This document shows positions 28,601-36,055 of a DNA stretch of 64,000 bases, piece by piece. This DNA is from an uncultured Prevotella sp. GTDB taxonomy: Bacteria; Bacteroidota; Bacteroidia; Bacteroidales; Bacteroidaceae. The notes under the pieces were generated by a model, which made no database searches, was not told the DNA's origin, and was given only the letters and a program-made list of their open reading frames with translations. The stretch lies in assembly GCA_946402275.1 (NCBI GenBank), contig CAMIVY010000003.1, positions 62,001 through 126,000 on the forward strand, in the 5' to 3' direction. Position numbers and translations under genes: made by a program. Position 1 is the first letter of the stretch. Every line of letters begins with the position of its first letter.

Positions 28601-28998
28601 TGGCTTTAGAACTAATTACCGAAGGGAAGGAAAAGAAGGCACAAGAGGTGCTGGCCTACACGGCTAAGATGATTCCCACCTATAACGTGCCCCACAACTA
28701 TAGTTCCGGCTCACTTGACATGGCACGCGGATGGGCTATGGTTGGACAGAAAAAACAGGCTTTAGATATTGTTAATAGCCTTTGGAAGAACTCGGTACAG
28801 TACATGAAATGGTATTGTTCACTGACTGGTTTCCGTTTCGATTCTGCCAAGCAAGACTGTCTGATGCACTTCTACATCCTGCAACAATGTAACGCACTTA
28901 CGCAGACCATTGATGAGAAGTTGGCCGACAAACAATACGAAGAACTAAGCATTCTGGGCTCCATCTATCAGGAACTTGGAGGACAACTGTTTGAGTAA
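25615..28998 (+). CDS. DUF2723 membrane protein (GT117-like, protein O-mannosyltransferase-like fold)
   Basis: A 1127-residue protein. The N-terminal half has ten or more membrane segments and the family signature ASFWDCPEFISTGYKLEIGH followed by PPGAPFF. DUF2723 is grouped with glycosyltransferase family GT117 and resembles GT-C protein mannosyltransferases. The soluble C-terminal part (about 600-1127) ends in TPR-like helices. It probably transfers sugar from a lipid carrier in the periplasm; the acceptor is unknown. A run of four AGYKAAA-type heptamers at 27610-27637 encodes the charged loop SEKLKVKSEKL between membrane segments, apparently an in-frame repeat insertion. Confidence 0.9.
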   Translation: MKHFRLVDNILGWLAFAIAAFVYCSTMEPTASFWDCPEFISTGYKLEIGHPPGAPFFMLTANLFSQFASDSSQVAVMVNMMSALLSAATIIFLFWTISHLVRRLLIKDWSELTTAKLIAIEASAMVGALIYTFSDTFWFSAVEGEVYAYSSAFTAVVFWLILKWEDQADQPHADRWLVLIMYMTGLSIGVHLLNLLCLPAIVLVYYYRKFPTDDPKRDLKGSLFALFLSVVILAAVLYGVVPGIVQVGGWFELLFVNILGMPFNTGEIVYIFLLIGVMIWAIFETQREGDKINEKRQNAAFLLAVAMLGIPFYGHGWSAALIGIVALAIIWVVLQYKKQGKSIVSARVKNTSLLCMLMLMIGYSSYALIVIRSSANPPMDQNSPEDIFTLGEYLGREQYGQRPLLYGPAYTSQVALEKDGEYCRPVMTNGDPVWQRKEKASPDEKDEYFIVRTKDEYKYAQNMLFPRMYSSSHKGAYESWMGDISGHEETFDRCGEMVTVKMPSQLENLRFFISYQCNFMYWRYFMWNFAGRQNDLQGNGELEHGNWLSGWDWLDNWRLGNQEHLPDELKNNKGHNVFYMLPLILGLIGLFWQSLAKHHNNAKDQTGIRQFWVVFFLFFMTGLAIVIYLNQTPMQPRERDYAYAGSFYAFAIWCGIGVAAIISMLSEKLKVKSEKLAAILTTIVSIVCLCVPIQMASQTWDDHDRSGRYTCRDFGQNYLMTLQQEGNPIIFTNGDNDTFPLWYNQDVEGVRTDARVCNLSYLQTDWYIDQMRRPAYDSPSVPISWERIEYCSGTNEYVRIEPGMKQAVEDLYKQNPKQAREQFGEEPFELKNVLKYWVRSKNSDLHMIPTDTLYMTIDKEAVRKSGMLMASDSIPDRMVISLKGKNALYKGDLMILEMLAECNWTRPIYVAISVGEDNYINLGDNTITEGLAYRITPFTTSSDGKTVPGVKNFDTERTYDNVMHRFKFGGLDKPGLYLDETVMRMCYTHRRTMARLALELITEGKEKKAQEVLAYTAKMIPTYNVPHNYSSGSLDMARGWAMVGQKKQALDIVNSLWKNSVQYMKWYCSLTGFRFDSAKQDCLMHFYILQQCNALTQTIDEKLADKQYEELSILGSIYQELGGQLFE
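27610..27637 (+). repeat. Four heptamers in frame inside the DUF2723 gene
   Basis: The units AGCGAAA, AGCTAAA, AGTGAAA and AGTGAAA lie end to end within the coding frame, in a cytoplasmic or periplasmic loop. Confidence 0.7.
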
Positions 28999-29027
28999 GT
29001 AACAAGAACCCGTAAAAGTCAAGCACC

Positions 29028-29639
29028 ATGATTATCGAGCAACCCTCTATCTGGTTACGTTGGCTATATCCTAAGGCACTTTGGCGCATGGACCGTCACG
29101 AGAAGGCTGTCTATCTGACCTTCGACGACGGGCCCATACCCGAAGCCACGCCTTATGTGCTCGACATTCTGGCTAAATACAACATCAAAGCAACCTTTTT
29201 CATGGTGGGCGACAATGTTCGCAAATACCCTGAAATCTACGAACGCGTGGTCAAAGAGGGCCATCGCATCGGCAATCATACCCATAACCACATCAGTGGA
29301 TTCAGTCACACCATCCACGACTACAGTTACAACATTGAGAAAGCCAATGCTTACCTCCATACAAATCTAGTGCGTCCTCCCCACGGATGGATGCGCTTGG
29401 ACCAATACGCATGGCTCTCCCGGAAGTACAAGATTGTGATGTGGGATGTGGTTACTCGCGACTATTCCAAATGGATGACGGCAGCCAATGTGCTTTACAA
29501 CGTGAAGCATTACACTCGCAATGGTTCCATTATCACCTTCCACGACTCCTTAAAGAGCATTGACAAGCTAAAAACTGCCCTGCCTCAAGCCATCGAATGG
29601 CTCCAGCAACAAGGCTATCAGTTCAAAATCTTTGATTAG
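29028..29639 (+). CDS. Polysaccharide deacetylase (NodB domain)
   Basis: A 203-residue carbohydrate esterase family 4-type enzyme. The motifs TFDDGP (catalytic Asp and metal-binding Asp), HTHNH (metal-binding His residues), RPPHGW and TFHDS are all present. No clear signal peptide is seen, so it may be cytoplasmic or anchored peripherally. It probably removes N-acetyl groups from a glycan or peptidoglycan precursor. It sits 29 bases after the DUF2723 gene, consistent with a shared role in envelope glycan handling. Confidence 0.88.
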   Translation: MIIEQPSIWLRWLYPKALWRMDRHEKAVYLTFDDGPIPEATPYVLDILAKYNIKATFFMVGDNVRKYPEIYERVVKEGHRIGNHTHNHISGFSHTIHDYSYNIEKANAYLHTNLVRPPHGWMRLDQYAWLSRKYKIVMWDVVTRDYSKWMTAANVLYNVKHYTRNGSIITFHDSLKSIDKLKTALPQAIEWLQQQGYQFKIFD

Positions 29640-29649
29640 TTTCTCTTGT

Positions 29650-30471
29650 ATGAAACACCTTAGACTGACAGGACTCGTCCTTGTATTACTACCTCTGTCG
29701 CTTGCTGCTCAAACAGAAACAGGTCATCAACGCATATCTGGAAACATGGGCTATGCAGAACCCACCCTTTCTGACAAGACATTGCGGGGAGACACCATGC
29801 ACTTCCACCTGCCACCCATCGGGCCAGCACTTACCACTCCTATGGTTGACTACACCAAACCTCTGGACATTTCCATGCCTTCCATGATAGGCGGAGTCTT
29901 CATCGGTCCATTATCTTTCATAGGCTCCTCGCAGCATTATACTGGATTGATGGATATGGCATCTGGCGAGATTGCACTCCGCCAGCAGATGGGGCGCTTC
30001 ATGTTCTCCGCTTCCGTTATGGCTAACAAGTATTGGATGCCTTGGCAACATAACCTCACCACGCAATATGGTGTGAGTGGATCGATTGGCTATCAAGTGA
30101 GCAATGCCATTTCCCTGCATGCCTTTGGAGAGTATTATGCCACCAATCCCGTACTAGGACCGGCCTTCTATCCTTATGTTAACACGACCACTTATGGAGG
30201 CTATGCCGACATCCGTTTTAGTAATACTTTCGGCAGCAAGGTAGGCGTTCGACGATTCATGAACCCCATGACAGGTAAGTGGACCACCGAACCCATCATC
30301 AATCCCTACGTCAAGATAGGCAGGTCGAAACTGGAATTTCCCATTGGAGGCATTCTCAAGTCACTGATTTGGGGGCAAGAGGACAATCCTCTCCACTTCA
30401 ATAATACACGTCCTTCAACTCCTCCATCCGGAGGAGGAGGGATGCCACGCCCGGTTCAACGACCGCGTTGA
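29650..30471 (+). CDS. Exported envelope protein of unknown function, probably outer-membrane beta-rich
   Basis: A 273-residue protein with a clear signal peptide (1-20, ending LSLAAQ). The mature part is rich in aromatic, Gly and Ser residues in alternating patterns (GVSGSIGYQVSNAISLHAFG), which suggests beta strands of an outer-membrane or surface protein. The C-terminus is a Pro/Gly/Arg-rich tail. The start at 29650 begins the signal peptide, 10 bases after the deacetylase stop codon, so the two are in one transcript. No family is recognised. Confidence 0.75.
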   Translation: MKHLRLTGLVLVLLPLSLAAQTETGHQRISGNMGYAEPTLSDKTLRGDTMHFHLPPIGPALTTPMVDYTKPLDISMPSMIGGVFIGPLSFIGSSQHYTGLMDMASGEIALRQQMGRFMFSASVMANKYWMPWQHNLTTQYGVSGSIGYQVSNAISLHAFGEYYATNPVLGPAFYPYVNTTTYGGYADIRFSNTFGSKVGVRRFMNPMTGKWTTEPIINPYVKIGRSKLEFPIGGILKSLIWGQEDNPLHFNNTRPSTPPSGGGGMPRPVQRPR

Positions 30472-30554
30472 AACGATTCCGTATTCTATAATACTTTTCG
30501 CTATATTATAAATTGTAGTGAATAAGGACAGGATGTCGCTTCGTTTGGGAAAAG

Positions 30555-31310
30555 CTATTTCCTAATGATAACACTGCCACTGGCCTGATGAGTAGCTAGG
30601 ATAAGAACCTCGGCAATTTGAACGTGAGCAGGGGCATTGGATGCATAAACAGCAACATCAGCAATGTCATCACCAGTCAGTGGCTGGATGCCTTTATAGA
30701 CATTAGCAGCCCTATCGGTGTCCCCATGGAAACGAATGTTACTAAAATTGGTCTCAACAAGGCCAGGTTTCAGGTTGGTAACTCGGATGGCCGTTTTGGC
30801 CACATCGATGCGCAATCCGTCAGAAAGAGCCTTAACAGCAGCCTTGGTAGCGCAATACACATTACCACCAGCGTAAGCAGCATCTCCAGCCACAGAGCCT
30901 ACGTTAATTATATGACCGCTATTGCGCTCTACCATACCAGGCACAATGAGGCGCGTCATGGTGAGCAAGCCCTTGATGTTCGTGTCAATCATCGTTTCCC
31001 AATCATCATAATCACCTTCAAACTCTGGCTCTAAGCCCAAGGCTAACCCAGCATTGTTCACCAATACATCAATGTTCTTCCATTCAGCAGGAAGAGCGGT
31101 GATACTACTTCTAGCCTTTTCACGGTCTCTCACGTCAAAAACTAATGTCAACACTTCCGCACCTTTCTCTGTTAACTCCTTCTTAATATCAGCTAAAAGT
31201 TGTTCGTTTCTGCCAGTTAGAATCAACTTGTCGCCATTCTCGACAAACTTCCTTGCACAAGCCAGTCCAATGCCACTTGTGGCACCTGTAATTAAAACTA
31301 TCTTATTCAT
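30555..31310 (-). CDS. SDR-family NAD(P)-dependent oxidoreductase (YdfG-like)
   Basis: A 251-residue short-chain dehydrogenase. The cofactor motif TGATSGIG, VNNAGLALG, and the catalytic YCATK with an upstream Ser (VGSVAGD) are present. Overall similarity is to YdfG, which oxidises 3-hydroxy acids such as serine and reduces malonic semialdehyde; the exact substrate cannot be read from sequence. It has its own promoter (31337-31366) and converges with the envelope-protein gene across 83 bases, in which no strong terminator is visible. Confidence 0.9.
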   Translation of the reverse strand: MNKIVLITGATSGIGLACARKFVENGDKLILTGRNEQLLADIKKELTEKGAEVLTLVFDVRDREKARSSITALPAEWKNIDVLVNNAGLALGLEPEFEGDYDDWETMIDTNIKGLLTMTRLIVPGMVERNSGHIINVGSVAGDAAYAGGNVYCATKAAVKALSDGLRIDVAKTAIRVTNLKPGLVETNFSNIRFHGDTDRAANVYKGIQPLTGDDIADVAVYASNAPAHVQIAEVLILATHQASGSVIIRK

Positions 31311-31336
31311 GAATCTACTTTTGTTAAATCTTGGTG

Positions 31337-31366
31337 CAAAGATAAAGATTTATTTTGATTATCAAT
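31337..31366 (-). promoter_or_regulatory. Promoter of the SDR gene
   Basis: ATTG (31363-31366), an 18-base spacer and TATCTTTG (31337-31344) on the minus strand. Confidence 0.55.
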
Positions 31367-31418
31367 ATCTTCAAATAAAAAAAGCTAAGAGCTTATTGCT
31401 ACTTAGCGATTTTTCTAG

Positions 31419-31489
31419 TTGGGGTACCCGGACTCGAACCAGGAAAGGCAGGACCAGAATCTGCAGTGTTACCATTACACCATACCCCA
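31419..31489 (-). tRNA. tRNA-Gln (anticodon CTG)
   Basis: A 71-base cloverleaf on the minus strand. The acceptor stem TGGGGTA pairs with TACCCCA, the D arm is GTGT/ACAC, the anticodon loop TTCTGGT gives CTG, and the T arm is CCTGG/CCGGG around TTCGAGT. The weak U1-A72 pair and A73 next to it are typical of Gln tRNAs in part; CCA is not encoded. The anticodon stem has one A-C mismatch next to the loop. Confidence 0.93.
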
Positions 31490-31531
31490 AACTGAATCCA
31501 CGAAATGGAGCAAATTTCTTATTTGCGGGTG

Positions 31532-31562
31532 CAAAGGTAGCGCATTTTTCTGAAACAACAAA
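31532..31562 (-). promoter_or_regulatory. Promoter of tRNA-Gln
   Basis: TTTG (31559-31562), 19 bases, TACCTTTG (31532-31539) on the minus strand: perfect consensus, about 42 bases before the mature tRNA. Confidence 0.75.
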
Positions 31563-31633
31563 AAAAAAACGGTTTTTTTTATTAAAAACCACAAAAAAAT
31601 CTCTTTTTATTCCACTTTTAGGAATAATCACTG

Positions 31634-31641
31634 TATCTTTG
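31634..31641 (+). promoter_or_regulatory. -7 box for the rsfS-ftsH-cdsA operon
   Basis: TATCTTTG with a weak -33 region; the start codon is 30 bases downstream. Confidence 0.5.
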
Positions 31642-31671
31642 TACGTCAATTTCACATCTTTATAATAATTA

Positions 31672-32031
31672 ATGGAACAAACAACAACACTCGTAGAAAC
31701 AATAACAAGAGGAATACAAGAAAAGAAGGGAGCAAACATCGTAATCGTCGATCTGAAAGGCATCGATGGTGCCATTTGTAACTATTTTATTATTTGCCAG
31801 GGTTCCTCGCCTGCACAGGTAGAGGCCATCACAGAGACTATAGGTGAATTTGCCCGTAATGAGTTAGGCGAAAAGCCATCAAGAATTGCAGGTTTGGAAA
31901 ACGCCCAGTGGGTAGCAATAGACTATGGTGATGTGCTGGTACACATCTTCCTGCCAGATGTTCGTGAATACTATGATTTGGAACACCTTTGGGACGACGC
32001 TACACTGACCCACATTCCCGACTTGGATTAA
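31672..32031 (+). CDS. rsfS: Ribosome silencing factor
   Basis: A 119-residue RsfS/Iojap protein, which binds ribosomal protein L14 on the 50S subunit and blocks subunit joining during starvation. Visible conserved parts are GANIVIVDLKGIDGAICNYF, WVAIDYGDVLVHIF and REYYDLEHLW, all hallmarks of the family. It is the first gene of a plus-strand run with ftsH and cdsA, an arrangement common in Bacteroidota. Confidence 0.95.
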   Translation: MEQTTTLVETITRGIQEKKGANIVIVDLKGIDGAICNYFIICQGSSPAQVEAITETIGEFARNELGEKPSRIAGLENAQWVAIDYGDVLVHIFLPDVREYYDLEHLWDDATLTHIPDLD

Positions 32032-32059
32032 ACACCTATTACAACAAAATTAAGACTGC

Positions 32060-34201
32060 ATGGACAATCAACAACAAAACAACAAGAAGCCCCAAATAAA
32101 CATGCCGAAATTCAACATGAATTGGATTTACGGCATGGTCATCATCCTCCTTGTCACGCTGTATCTCACTACTGGCAAGGAGAATTCGAGTGTACAAACA
32201 GAAACGAGCTATTCAGACTTTAAGACGATGGTCATGAAAGGCTATGCCGACAAGATTGTGGTCAATAAATATAGTAGCACGCTACACATGTACGTAAAGC
32301 CTGAACATATTCGCGACGTGTTCCATCAAGGCGTACAGCAGACGGGTAAGACCCCTAGTGTCATGGTGGAAATCGGCTCTGTGGACCAGGTAGAGCAGTT
32401 TGTCAATCAGGCCCGCGAGGAGAAAAAATTTTCAGGCAAGTTCCAATATGACAATTCCAAAGAGAATGACTTCTTCAACTCACTGTTGATGAACATCCTG
32501 TTCTTTGCCGGTATCATCTTCGTGTGGATGTTCATCATGCGCCGTATGGGCGGTGGCGGCCCCGGCATGGGCGGTGGCGGCATATTCAGTGTTGGCAAGT
32601 CAAAGGCCCAGATGTACGAAAAGGGAGGTGATTTGGGCATTACCTTCAAGGACGTTGCCGGTCAGGCTGGTGCCAAGCAGGAGATGCAGGAGATTGTTGA
32701 TTTTCTGAAAAATCCACAGAAATATACCGAACTGGGTGGTAAGATTCCCAAGGGTGCCTTGCTGGTAGGTCCTCCGGGAACGGGTAAGACACTGTTGGCT
32801 AAGGCTGTAGCCGGAGAGGCAGGAGTGCCATTCTTCTCGATGTCGGGTTCCGATTTCGTCGAGATGTTCGTAGGTGTAGGTGCCAGTCGTGTCCGCGACC
32901 TGTTTGAGAAAGCCAAGAGCAAAGCCCCATGTATTATTTTCATAGATGAAATTGATGCAGTAGGCCGTGCCCGTTCAAAAAATCCTGCTATGGGTGGAAA
33001 CGACGAACGTGAGAACACGCTGAACGCCTTGCTGACAGAGATGGACGGTTTTGGCACCAATAGCGGTATCATCACACTAGCTGCCACCAACCGTGCAGAC
33101 ATGTTGGACTCGGCACTGATGCGTGCAGGTCGCTTCGATCGCCAGATACATGTTGACTTGCCAGACCTGAACGAGCGCAGAGAAATCTTCGTAGTCCATT
33201 TGAAGCCCCTGAAGTTAGACAAGAACTTGGACATAGACTTCCTAGCCCGTCAGACACCAGGATTCTCAGGTGCCGACATTGCCAATGTATGTAACGAGGC
33301 AGCCCTGATAGCCGCTCGTCACAATAGTGAGAAAGTGTGCAAACAGGATTTTCTGGATGCCGTAGATCGTATTATCGGAGGTTTGGAGAAAAAGACCAAG
33401 GTAATGACGGAAGCCGAGAAGAAATCCATTGCCATTCACGAAGCAGGCCATGCCACCATCTCATGGTTCACCGAGTTTGCCAATCCGCTGGTAAAGGTCA
33501 GCATCGTACCTCGTGGCCGTGCCCTTGGCGCAGCATGGTATCTCCCCGAGGAGCGTGTATTACAGACCAAGGCAGCTATGCTTGACGAGATGTGCTCGTT
33601 ACTAGGTGGTCGTGCTGCAGAGGAGCTTTTTATCGGTCAGATTTCTACCGGTGCCATGAACGATCTGGAGCGTACCACCAAGCAAGCTTATGGTATGGTG
33701 GCCTATGCAGGAATGAGCGACAAGCTACCTAACCTCTGCTATTATAACCAGCAGGAGTATTCTTTCCAGAAGCCCTATTCAGATACCACCGCCAAACTGA
33801 TTGACGAAGAGGTACTGAAAATGGTCAATGAACAATACGAACGTGCCAAGCAGATACTGACTGAGCATAAGGAGGGACACGCCCAATTAGCTCAGCTGTT
33901 GGTAGAGCGCGAGGTCATCTTTGCCGATGATGTAGAGAAAATATTCGGCAAGCGTCCTTGGACCAGTCGTGCCGAAGAATTGTTAGAGGCACAACAGCGT
34001 GCAGAAGCAGAAGCCATGGCTGAGCGTAGAGCCAAAGAACTTGGATTGCCGTTTAAGGATTCTGAAAGCACTGAGGATTCTGAAAGACCAGAGACCTCAG
34101 AAAGTCCAGAGTCCCCCGAAAACTCAGAAAAGCCAAAACATTCTGAGTCCCCCGAAAACCCAGAAAAGCCAAAACATTCTGAGGTCCCCGAGAATAACTA
34201 A
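32060..34201 (+). CDS. ftsH: ATP-dependent zinc metalloprotease FtsH
   Basis: A 713-residue membrane-bound AAA protease that degrades misfolded and regulatory membrane proteins. There are two membrane segments (about 24-42 and 140-158), Walker A GPPGTGKT at 237-244, Walker B with IIFIDEIDAVGR, and the zinc site HEAGH at 460-464. The last 50 residues are a Ser/Glu/Pro-rich tail made partly of a 12-residue repeat (36 bases, about two copies near 34100-34190). Such acidic tails vary between strains and are not part of the enzyme core. Confidence 0.96.
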   Translation: MDNQQQNNKKPQINMPKFNMNWIYGMVIILLVTLYLTTGKENSSVQTETSYSDFKTMVMKGYADKIVVNKYSSTLHMYVKPEHIRDVFHQGVQQTGKTPSVMVEIGSVDQVEQFVNQAREEKKFSGKFQYDNSKENDFFNSLLMNILFFAGIIFVWMFIMRRMGGGGPGMGGGGIFSVGKSKAQMYEKGGDLGITFKDVAGQAGAKQEMQEIVDFLKNPQKYTELGGKIPKGALLVGPPGTGKTLLAKAVAGEAGVPFFSMSGSDFVEMFVGVGASRVRDLFEKAKSKAPCIIFIDEIDAVGRARSKNPAMGGNDERENTLNALLTEMDGFGTNSGIITLAATNRADMLDSALMRAGRFDRQIHVDLPDLNERREIFVVHLKPLKLDKNLDIDFLARQTPGFSGADIANVCNEAALIAARHNSEKVCKQDFLDAVDRIIGGLEKKTKVMTEAEKKSIAIHEAGHATISWFTEFANPLVKVSIVPRGRALGAAWYLPEERVLQTKAAMLDEMCSLLGGRAAEELFIGQISTGAMNDLERTTKQAYGMVAYAGMSDKLPNLCYYNQQEYSFQKPYSDTTAKLIDEEVLKMVNEQYERAKQILTEHKEGHAQLAQLLVEREVIFADDVEKIFGKRPWTSRAEELLEAQQRAEAEAMAERRAKELGLPFKDSESTEDSERPETSESPESPENSEKPKHSESPENPEKPKHSEVPENN

Positions 34202-34214
34202 AACCTAAAAGGAT

Positions 34215-35063
34215 ATGAAGAATTTTATTGTGCGTACCATCACAGGTATCATTTTCGTGGCAGCCATTGTAGCATCTTTTCTTAGACCCGAAGCTATGGT
34301 ACTCCTGTTCAGCATTGTTACCGGACTGACCATCTGGGAGTTTACAGGTTTGGTCAATGAGCGCGAGAACGTCACGGTCAATCGTTTTATCTCAACGGTG
34401 GCAGGTGTCTATTTCTTCTTCGCCATGACCTATTTCTGTAGCGACCTATATGGCGGTTCCGCCAAATCGGTGGTATTCATTCCCTATCTAGTTACCATCA
34501 TCTATCTTCTGGTGGCAGAACTGTATCTAAAGCAAGCAGATCCTATTCAAGACTGGGCCTACACTATGCTGTCGCAGATGTATATCGCCCTGCCCTTCTC
34601 GTTGCTGAACGTGCTGGCTTTCACTGCCACCAATAACGGAGTTGTCACCTTTAACACGTTGCTGCCTCTATCTATCTTCGTATTCCTTTGGGTAAACGAT
34701 TCCGGTGCTTATTGTGTCGGTTCACTGCTTGGCAAGCATAAGCTATTCCCACGCATCAGCCCAGGCAAGTCGTGGGAGGGTTCAATTGGTGGCGGCATCT
34801 TTGTACTCGCTGCTGCCTATGCCATCAGTTATTTCATGGACAACAGCATGCTCACTATGACCCAATGGTTGGGCCTAGGCCTGGTAGTTGTCATTTTCGG
34901 CACATGGGGCGACTTGATAGAGAGCCTTTTCAAACGCACCTTAGGTGTCAAGGACTCCGGCAACATCCTTCCAGGACATGGAGGTATGCTCGACCGCTTC
35001 GACTCTTCCCTGCTTGCCATTCCAGCAGCAGTCATCTACCTTTACACACTGTCACTCTTCTAA
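34215..35063 (+). CDS. cdsA: Phosphatidate cytidylyltransferase
   Basis: A 282-residue membrane enzyme that makes CDP-diacylglycerol from phosphatidate and CTP, feeding phospholipid synthesis. It has about eight membrane segments and the family signature near the C-terminus, GVKDSGNILPGHGGMLDRFD. ISPGKSWEGSIGG is a second conserved motif. It lies 13 bases after ftsH. The cardiolipin synthase encoded about 3 kb downstream uses a product of the same pathway. Confidence 0.95.
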   Translation: MKNFIVRTITGIIFVAAIVASFLRPEAMVLLFSIVTGLTIWEFTGLVNERENVTVNRFISTVAGVYFFFAMTYFCSDLYGGSAKSVVFIPYLVTIIYLLVAELYLKQADPIQDWAYTMLSQMYIALPFSLLNVLAFTATNNGVVTFNTLLPLSIFVFLWVNDSGAYCVGSLLGKHKLFPRISPGKSWEGSIGGGIFVLAAAYAISYFMDNSMLTMTQWLGLGLVVVIFGTWGDLIESLFKRTLGVKDSGNILPGHGGMLDRFDSSLLAIPAAVIYLYTLSLF

Positions 35064-35095
35064 AGACAACTATTAATTTTTAACAACCAATAATT

Positions 35096-36049
35096 ATGAA
35101 GACCCTACTGACCTTAATTATTTCGTGGTTCTGTGCCATAGGAGTACAAGCCATTGATCCCGTCAAGCAATACGGACAACTGCAGGTGAAAGGTTCGCAG
35201 TTGTGTGACCAACAAGGCAAGCCCGTCATTCTGCGGGGAGTAAGTCTGGGATGGCACAACCTGTGGCCACGCTTCTACAACAAAAAGGTGGTTCAGACGC
35301 TCAAACAAGACTGGAACTGCAGTGTAGTACGTGCAGCCATGGGTATCCTCATTGAAGACAACTACCTGGAGAATCCCACGTTTGCCATGCAATGTATGAC
35401 TCCTGTCATTGAGTCTGCCATCAAGAATAACGTCTATGTCATCATCGACTGGCACTCCCACCGCCTGCAAACCGAGGAAGCCAAGGCATTCTTCTGTCAG
35501 ATGGCCAAGAAATATGGCAAGTTCCCTCATGTCATCTACGAGATATACAACGAGCCCGTTGAAGACACATGGACTGATTTGAAGAAATACGCTACCGAAG
35601 TGATTAACGAGATTCGCAAGTACGACCCGGACAACATCGTACTCGTAGGATGCCCCCATTGGGATCAGGATATCCATCTGGTAGCCGAAAGTCCCCTTCA
35701 GGGCTTCAGCAACATCATGTACACCGTGCATTTCTATGCTGCCACTCATGGTGATTACCTACGCCTGCGCACGGAAGAAGCCGTGAAGAAAGGTATCCCC
35801 GTCTTCATTTCGGAGAGTGGTGCCACAGAGGCTTCTGGCGACGGAAAGATAGACCCCGTCAGCGAGGAACAGTGGATAGAGATGTGCGAGCGCTTGGGCA
35901 TCAGCTGGGTATGCTGGAGCATCAGCGACAAGAATGAGTCGTGCTCCATGCTACTTCCCCGAGCCACAGCCACAGGTCCTTGGCCTGACGATGTCATCAA
36001 GGAATATGGCAAACTTGTAAAAGGACTACTTCGGAAATACAACAAATAA
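35096..36049 (+). CDS. Secreted glycoside hydrolase family 5 endoglucanase
   Basis: A 317-residue single-domain GH5 (GH5_2-like) enzyme with a signal peptide (about 1-19). The acid/base is Glu153 in IYNEP and the nucleophile Glu240 in FISESGA; HSH (120-122) and WDQD match the substrate cleft of cellulases. It should cut beta-1,4-glucan or related glucans. There is no binding module and no sorting domain. Its place between cdsA and dnaG, among housekeeping genes, is odd. No good promoter is seen in the 32-base gap, so it may share the upstream transcript. Confidence 0.9.
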   Translation: MKTLLTLIISWFCAIGVQAIDPVKQYGQLQVKGSQLCDQQGKPVILRGVSLGWHNLWPRFYNKKVVQTLKQDWNCSVVRAAMGILIEDNYLENPTFAMQCMTPVIESAIKNNVYVIIDWHSHRLQTEEAKAFFCQMAKKYGKFPHVIYEIYNEPVEDTWTDLKKYATEVINEIRKYDPDNIVLVGCPHWDQDIHLVAESPLQGFSNIMYTVHFYAATHGDYLRLRTEEAVKKGIPVFISESGATEASGDGKIDPVSEEQWIEMCERLGISWVCWSISDKNESCSMLLPRATATGPWPDDVIKEYGKLVKGLLRKYNK

Positions 36050-36055
36050 GACCTT

